Assembly (NCBI GenBank): GCA_007449985.2
Contig: VIIQ02000225.1
Span: 1-64,000 of the forward strand
From: Desmodesmus armatus
Taxonomy: Eukaryota > Chlorophyta > Chlorophyceae > Sphaeropleales > Scenedesmaceae
Reading direction: 5' to 3'
DNA: 64,000 nucleotides
Shown here in pieces: positions 57,380 to 64,000 of the stretch. The first letter of the stretch is position 1. Each line of letters opens with the position of its first letter. A program made the translations under genes and the position numbers. The notes beneath the pieces were generated by a model that was not told the DNA's origin, ran no database searches, and was given only the letters and a program-made list of their open reading frames with translations.

Positions 57380-59921
57380 TCATTCCCTCGACATGAACTC
57401 CTTGCCATAGACAGGCAGGTCTGCCGGCCGAGTGCCCTTTATCTGCTCTTGTTGCTGCTTGGCTGCTGCTGCGGCCGCCGCTGCTTCCGCCGCCTGCTTG
57501 TCCTGCCGCACCATATCAACAAACAGCTGGTGCCTGCACAGCGTAGCACAGCGCAGCACAACACAGCGCTCAGGACAGCATTGAGTCGCAAGACTGAGGC
57601 AAGGGTAAGACACGGTGATCTCACCCGCCGCACAAGATGCCCAAGTGCAGGCACGCCACTGCAGCTACGGCTGCTGCCCACACCTGGACACATCTTTACC
57701 AGTCGCCAACCAGCCTTCCCTAACGTACTGAGCGTTGCCGACACCTGCTGACTGCGCTGCAGTCCAGCACTGCTGCTGATGGCTACCACACAACCAGCTG
57801 CGCTGCAGGTCAACTCGCTGGAATCATATTGTCAAAGAGTGAGCTACTCAGCCACTCACCAGCGCAGGTCTTTCGTGAGCTCTGGGTGGAAGGCTGTCGC
57901 CAGCAGGGGCCCCTGCCTGACTGCTACAGCCACACTCTTGCGTCCACCCTGCGCTGCTGACTCATCGGCACGCAGCTCATACTCTGCAAGAACCTCAACC
58001 TGCAACAACAGCAGCACGCAGCTCACACTCATGACTCATATGATACTCATGACTCATACTCATACTCATGACTGATACGCATGAGTCATTGGCACACAGC
58101 TCATACTCTGCAAGAACCTCAACCTGCAACAACAGCAGCACGCAGCTCATATTCATGTCATACTCATGACTCATGACTCATACTCATGACTGATACTCAT
58201 GAGTCATTGGCACACAGCTCATACTCTGCAAGAACCTCAACCTGCAACAACAGCAGCACGCAGCTCATATTCATGTCATACTCATGACTGATGACTCATA
58301 CTCATGACTGATACTCATGAGTCATTGGCACACAGCTCATACTCTGCAAGAACCTCAACCTGCAACAACAGCAGCAGAAGGCAGAGGCGCGCAGGTGGAC
58401 AGGCCCTTCCTCCATAGGCAGGCGCTCCTGTAACAGTGTTTGCTAGTCTATGAGGTAGAGTGGGCAAGCAGACAGGCGGGCGGGCAGGGTGGCGGGAAGG
58501 TGCGCGCAGGCGCGCAGTGCAGGCAACCAGCACAATCCTGTTTGCGTTTGCGTTCATGATAAGGTAACATGATGCTCCAGCCCTAGCAGTGCATGTTGGC
58601 AGGCGGCCCCCGCGTCTCCTGCATGCTCTTGCTACAATTGCACACAGACTTCTCCCTACTTATGCTGCTACCTACGCCACATCAGCATGCCCATGTGCAA
58701 GTTGAACTGCCTCATGCAGCTATAAAAATACAATTCATGCCCTCAGCCAATCCATGAACAACAACAGTCACCCGTTCTCACCTCGGGACCTGCATCAATG
58801 ACTGCTGGTGCACGGATGAACACCGCCCGGAACTTCCCATCCTGGCCGTACTGCTGCAGAGCTTCATGGGCAGGCAGCTGCGTCTCAAAGCTGTTGATCT
58901 GAGCACCGAAGAAGTTGCGGGACACACAGATATCCAGACCACCGAGCAGCGCCTGACCACCCTTCTTCTGGCCTGCAGGAAGCAGCAGAACACACATGAC
59001 ACACAAATGTGCTGAGCTGCTGCAGGAGCTGCTATGTGCAGCTGAGCCAGCTGATTTCAACGTGTGACTTCATGTGCGGCTGCTCACCAGTCAGCGCGCC
59101 AGCCAGAACAGGCAACGCTCCTGCAGGCCTGCTGCAATGCAACTGCCCTGACAACCCCCTTTGCCAGCTCAGCTGCCAGCCACACGACTGCGAGCAGAAC
59201 AAGCACCAGCAGCTCCCGAGTAGCTGCCAAACAGCCTGCCGGGCACTCATCCTGCTGGGCATCATTGTGACTACAATCCCACTTTCCACTCTCTCAACTT
59301 ACACGCTCAACTCTCCCCGAATGCTGCTCTTCCACCCCATTTTCTCCCTTGACACGCCGCGCCCTCTCACTGCTACTACGCCAGCTTGGCAGCCCCACCC
59401 TGAATCCAGATGCCCTGCATTCAGTTGCCCCCCCCCCCCACACACACACGAGCTTTCCCCCACTGATCTCTGCTTCCAACCCCCACTGCTCTCTGTTTCA
59501 ACCTGTGCCACCTGAAACCCAGCTTTCTGAACAGAAGCACAACAATATCGCCACCACCACCACCCCCTGCCTCACCTTCAGCCCTCTCTGCCAGGAAGAT
59601 CATGCCAGCACAGGTGCCCCACACAGGCCGACCAGCCTTGGCAAATGCCTGCAGCTCAGGGATAAGTCCCCACTGCTCCGCTACTAGAGCCATGGTGGTG
59701 CTCTCCCCACCAGGGATAATGAGGCCTGCCACGCTGTTGAGTTCGTCCTTTGTGCGGACCTCAACAACTTGGACGTTAGACACCTGACTCAGCAGAGCCA
59801 TGTGTTCCCTGAAGGAACCCTGGAGGGCCAACACGCCGATCCTGATTGGCTGCTGACTGTCATGTGGCTGGGATGCTGTGGTGGGGGCTGCAGTAGGGTT
59901 GTCTGGCTGGGCGCTGGTCAT
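57380..59921 (-). CDS. PDX2: Pyridoxal 5'-phosphate synthase glutaminase subunit
   Basis: Class I glutamine amidotransferase of the PdxT/PDX2 family. It hydrolyses glutamine and passes ammonia to the PDX1 synthase core for vitamin B6 (PLP) synthesis, normally in the cytosol. Four exons (59921-59576, 58972-58782, 57999-57860, 57533-57380) give 276 residues. The core begins [19 protein letters not shown], followed by [16 protein letters not shown], the nucleophile loop [15 protein letters not shown], and [20 protein letters not shown]. The His-Glu pair is in [13 protein letters not shown]. The N-terminal extension ([17 protein letters not shown]) and the Ala/Gln-rich C-terminal extension ([17 protein letters not shown]) are additions to the usual ~200-250 residues. 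Intron 2 carries a tandem repeat that multiplies the exon 3 acceptor. The gene is divergent from the pyrophosphatase gene at 60292. Confidence 0.95.
57968..58375 (-). repeat. Tandem repeat (~118-124 bp, ~3.4 units) built from the PDX2 exon 3 splice junction
   Basis: Each unit contains the branch/acceptor end of intron 2 (TGTTGTTGCAG), the first ~30 bases of exon 3, and a 'catgactcatactcatgact' spacer. Acceptor-like junctions occur at 57999 (the one joined to the rest of exon 3), 58123, 58241 and 58359. Splicing to any of the last three would read [14 protein letters not shown] and stop. Confidence 0.9.
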
Positions 59922-60291
59922 GTCTGCTGCTGCTGCGGTTGCTGTGATGGGTCAGTAGCTGTGGGGATGTTTTTGAAGCTGTTGATGAGTCCTGGTCAAG
60001 CAGAAGCTGTGGCGATTGCACTTCAGGTTTCAGTCAACCAGCTCCTGCTGTTCTGCAGATATGTGGTTGATGGCAGCTGCAGCACAGGTCGATAGGAAAG
60101 GTGGTAACACGGTGAAGTAGCAACAAAATGCGCTTCACAACATGCAAGAACTCGTTGCACTTACCCGCAAAACAGTGATGACCAATCTGTTATGTGGCGC
60201 GGCGCGTGGGTGGGTAAAGCGACCGCATTGGCCCAATTGAGCACCTTTCAAGCGGGGTACCTTTCAGACATATTCTGAAACGGTGATCAAG
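59922..60291. promoter_or_regulatory. Divergent promoter region between PDX2 and the pyrophosphatase gene
   Basis: The 370 bp between two oppositely oriented ATGs must include both 5' UTRs and promoters. No clear TATA box was identified. The call is inferred from gene arrangement. Confidence 0.45.
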
Positions 60292-63200
60292 ATGGCAGCT
60301 GCTCTGCGTGGCGCCTCTGTGCTCCGGGCAGCACCTCTGCAGGTATTTCCCTGGGTGCAGTGCAGTCTCTGTTTCTATCTATGTGTGCCTTCGCTTTCAA
60401 AACATATCTCTAACGTCACAGACATGCATGCACGCCGGGATCAGCAGATTCCTACTGACCCCTTACTGCTGGTGATCCAAGCAAAATTGCCACGAGCTGA
60501 GCACTGTGACCGTGCCTTGGTTGATGCGTGCAGACCCGCAAGCTGGCATGCGCTCCTATCAGCCGCACCATGCGCCCCATGGTGGCTGTGCGTTCAGTTG
60601 CCACCAAGGCACCTGAGGTTGCAGACTATGCTGTCGAGGAGAGGGTGAGCAGGGGTTGGTACGGGTTACGTCATGCACAGCTGCACACGGTACAAACAAA
60701 GCAGACAGTAGGTGATAGGTCACGGAGGGTGCTGCAGCAGGGGGTGGCAGATGAGGGAGGGGGCAGCTGACACAGTTGCAGTCACTGAGTGCTGCCACTG
60801 GAGAAAGCCCGGGAGAGCTCCAGAAGCTGGGATGAGACACAGTTGGGCAGGTGTCATGGTTCCACAGCTGTGCAACTTGCACTCCTGCTGCGCAACAGTA
60901 GTGCTGCCACCAGCACACCCAGCAGTGGTGGTGGGTGATTGTATATCCTATGCACATGTTGCTTGGCCGGTCCGTCCCAACTTTCTCCAGTCGTCAGCAT
61001 GGACACCCCTGACCTTGTTTGCCTGTTTTTCCTGGCAATAGTCACAGTCACAGTCACAGATTCCGCCCGGTCTCTGTTCGTTTGTCTGTTACCTCAGGGC
61101 CCCAAGGAGTCTCTGGAGTACCGCATTGCCTTCAAGCAGAACGGTAAGCAGTATGTGCATGGTGGACAGGTGTATGGACAGCACGGCATAGCTTGGAAAG
61201 GTGCAGGGACAGCAGGGACAGCACCGCACAGTGCAGCGTTCCACAGCCGGCAGTGTCACAGACCAAGCCGCAGCAAATCACAGGGGTTCACTGCATCATG
61301 GAGAGTGCAGGCTCAGCGCAGGACGCCTTGGACCAAGACGCTACAGCTTGCCTTGGCACGGGAGCAGCACGAGGCAGCGCGGCACAGCATGACGCGACAC
61401 AGACTTTGGCCGATATCGCACACCATGTGCCTGGTCCCTCTTTGAACAGGGGATGTGTTGTGGACTGTGTAGATTACATGAGGTCTTGTCGCAGTCCCCT
61501 CGCTCTCACTCCAAACACTGCAGCGTGCCAGCAGTTGGTAGCAACAAAGGGCTGCTGCATGCATTTGCAGATCCTTTTCATACTCGCGCCCTGCCCCTCC
61601 CATATTCAGTCACCCCGCTGACTTTCACATGATGTCCGTTTGCGTCCCCGATGCCTGCTGTGCGTGCAGACAAGGTGATCAGTTGCTGGCACGAGATCCC
61701 CCTGTGGGCTGGTGAGGAGGAGCTGCACTTTATCTGTGAGATCCCTAAGGAGACCTCAGCAAAGATGGAGGTCGCAACAGTGAGTTATCTCAAGCGCGGC
61801 ACGATTCCATAACCTTGGGGGTATGTTACAAAACCCGTGTATAAGCCATGAGGGGTTTATCAAGTGTGCTCCTGATGCATTGTCGCACGGTCGATACGGC
61901 CAGCAGCAGCGGTGGCAATCTGTCTGGCTCAGCAGTACGCACATGCACACAGGGGTTGCAGTTGAGCAGGCGTGGAAGTGCGCCAGCGGTGCTGCAAAGC
62001 ATTGGCGGCAGCAGTGCAGCCTCAAAATCCATGGCCAGTCGCGCTCCTGAGAAGCCGTGGTGTCTCGATTTCAGTCACGTCATGTGTGGTGCTGGCTATG
62101 ACGTTTTGGGCAATGTGTGTTGCTCAGCCGCATCGCCTGTCGCCTATCGGTGGTTTTCGGGCATGATAATGATGTGCATGCAATTGTGCTTGCAATCCAT
62201 GTGCAGGACGAGCCCAGCACTCCCATCAAGCAGGACACCAAGAAGGGCAAGCTGCGCTTCTACCCCTACAACATCAACTGGAACTACGGCCTGCTGCCAC
62301 AGACGTGGGAGGACCCAGCACACAAGAACCCAGAGCTCGACGGCGTCGCGGTGAGGTCACTCAACTGTACTGTACTGCATCCTTAGTTGAGCGGCGGCGT
62401 GCCGGGCCCAACCACATTGCTTCTGCTTTGCTTTGCTTGTGCTAGCAACCCTATTCCGCGCATATATTATAGGAATGGAAGGGCTGGGTCCAAGGGATGA
62501 GGGTACAAATCCATAAGGTGTTCATTTGTTGAAATTTTGTGTGGATGAGTGGACAGTGGCTTGCAGGGTTGTTGGGCAGGATTTCGATAGTGTCGGGTGG
62601 CACTGTTGATGGTTGGGTTGTTGTGCTGTTTGTGTGTGTGCCCCAGTGTTGATTGTGTTCAGTTCCCCAATGAAAGAAAAACCAATCACACACACTATCG
62701 ATGAGGTCACACTGTGATTATCTCGACTGGATTTCTGCAAGTTTGAGGGGAGCTGCTGCAGAGCAACCTGAAGCATGTTGGAAGATTGTTTCAAGTCTGT
62801 CTGCGTTGTGGTTGAGGTGTTGGTGCTATTCTCGTTGTTGTTGTGAGAGTGGCATGTTGCAAGCTGTGTGTTGTGTCTGGTCTGCATGACCCTGCATGTC
62901 CATGCCTTCAAAGGCTTTTTGTTTGTGTGTATTGCAATGTGGAGTGTGTGAGCAATCAGTGCCATTTGCATCCTGGTCGTGAGTGGTGACTGTGCTTAGT
63001 GGCCAGCACAGCTAGGCCTGGTCTTTTTCCTGGCCTGGCTTATGCCAACATAAACACACTGCGCAGGCCTGCAGGCACTGTGCAGTATTGCCTTTGATGG
63101 CATCAGTCTCTCTCATGCCCCGCCCCAATGAAAGAAAAACCAATCACACACACAACCAATGAGGTCACACTGTGATTATCTCTACTGGATTTCTGCAAGT

Positions 63201-63640
63201 TTGAGGGGAACACCTTGCTCGCTGGTCTTTGGCTATGGCTGTCAGCATCCTGCAGGTTGCTTGCTTGGTGGCAAGCTGTGTCTCGTTTTGTGGCAATGTG
63301 TGTGTTATAGCAATTGACTGGTGTGGTTTGCGCATTTGAAACCTTATACCAGGCATCGCACTTTGTGCATACCTGCTGTGCGTGTTTCTTGTGTCCTTCG
63401 TGGCTCCTAAACACACTGCTGTCCCTCCCTCACTTTAGTGTGGTGCTCAGTATAGTTCTACCTCACCCGTGCCACCTGCCGTGCGGTCCCCATCCTTCCC
63501 CATCCCCCCCATGTCAGGGTGACAACGACCCGGTCGATGTTGTTGAGATCGGCGAGGCTCAGCTGAAGATGGGTGGTGTGTACCGTGTGAAGCCCCTCGG
63601 CGTGTATGCCATGATTGACGACGGCGAGCTGGACTGGAAG
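60292..63640 (+). CDS. Soluble inorganic pyrophosphatase, organelle-type, 5' part (continues past window)
   Basis: Family I inorganic pyrophosphatase; it hydrolyses PPi to two phosphates and so drives biosynthesis forward. Six exons lie in the window: 60292-60342, 60534-60644, 61098-61143, 61670-61779, 62207-62350, 63518-63640. At least one more lies beyond position 64000, since the last exon ends at a GTAAGC donor (GELDWK). The start is [17 protein letters not shown]. Exon 2 adds [20 protein letters not shown], together an Arg/Ser/Ala-rich extension typical of plastid or mitochondrial import; the plastid form is likelier by analogy with plant PPA6. The core follows: [60 protein letters not shown] and the metal-binding signature [12 protein letters not shown]. 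The ATG at 60292 is the first in frame. Confidence 0.93.
62663..62752 (+). repeat. Intronic dispersed repeat, copy A
   Basis: About 88 bp ('caatgaaagaaaaaccaatc' to 'tgcaagtttgaggggar') found again at 63125-63212 in the same pyrophosphatase intron with a handful of differences. Possibly a short interspersed element fragment. Confidence 0.8.
63125..63212 (+). repeat. Intronic dispersed repeat, copy B
   Basis: Direct-orientation partner of copy A, 462 bp downstream. Similarity stops abruptly on both sides, as expected for an inserted or duplicated unit. Confidence 0.8.
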
Positions 63641-64000
63641 GTAAGCCCCAACACCTGACCTGAGAATCTGGGGTACTATGCTGTACTGTATTATACTGTG
63701 TAAACCCCATGAGAGCCCCTGGCTCCCTTGGGGGTTGCACGACTTTGCCGTGTTGAGTAGTGTGACTGTAATCGTAAGAGTGAGAGCTAGTGAGAGGGTG
63801 GTGGTGTCTGGGGTGGCAGCAAACAACCTCTTGTCAGCACACCGGCATTTGAGCAGGTGTAGAAGCTGAGAAGCTTCAATGCCAGCATCGCCCACGTGGG
63901 GCATAGGGGCACAGCTGGGAAGATAGAACCGGCGCAACGAGCTTGGCAGCTATGGCAGCACTGCCAGTGTCCTTGCCGCTTGTTGCCGACGACAAGGCAC
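63641..64000 (+). other. Intron 6 of the pyrophosphatase gene, open at window edge
   Basis: No further pyrophosphatase exon could be read before the window ends. The expected C-terminal third of the enzyme is absent here. Short open frames in it show no domain. Confidence 0.55.

Overview
The window looks like nuclear DNA of a green alga, probably a core chlorophyte. The evidence is densely intron-split genes with GT-AG borders, a plastid ferredoxin-thioredoxin reductase catalytic subunit, a plant-type PDX2, an organelle-type inorganic pyrophosphatase with an N-terminal extension, GC-rich sequence, and abundant CAG/CTG and poly-G/poly-C tracts. No bacterial operon, CRISPR array or rRNA was seen. 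Species cannot be named from the sequence alone.

Layout. Positions 1-22.3 kb hold an array of five ankyrin-repeat paralogs, all on the minus strand and all apparently intronless. One is a multiply frameshifted pseudogene (1-1339). Two carry a single frameshift (3591-5197 and 20469-22227). Two are intact (7317-8573 and 12991-15450). They share a private C-terminal module around the motif WPELQQLLIGIAG and shared upstream motifs. The spaces between them hold minisatellites, palindromes and decayed elements rather than recognisable genes.

Positions 24-41.4 kb hold one 28-exon minus-strand gene for a giant ubiquitin-specific protease of the USP9X/USP24/USP34 class (about 2920 aa as modelled). 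From 42.6 kb on genes are short and closely packed: FTR catalytic subunit (minus), divergent from an unrecognised 163-aa gene (plus); a SnoaL/NTF2-like protein (minus); a small secreted Cys-rich protein (minus); a head-to-head inverted duplicate pair of secreted Cys-rich proteins (53.3-56.0 kb); PDX2 (minus), divergent from a soluble inorganic pyrophosphatase (plus, runs off the right edge).

The enzyme genes are ordinary housekeeping functions: plastid thiol redox control, vitamin B6 synthesis, pyrophosphate removal and deubiquitination. They do not form a pathway cluster. The unusual parts are the decaying ankyrin family, the inverted Cys-rich pair with a frame-restoring splice shift, and a tandem repeat in PDX2 that multiplies a 3' splice site together with the start of its exon.

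Exon borders were read by eye from GT/AG signals, protein continuity and phase. Every multi-exon model adds up in phase, but none is supported by transcript data.
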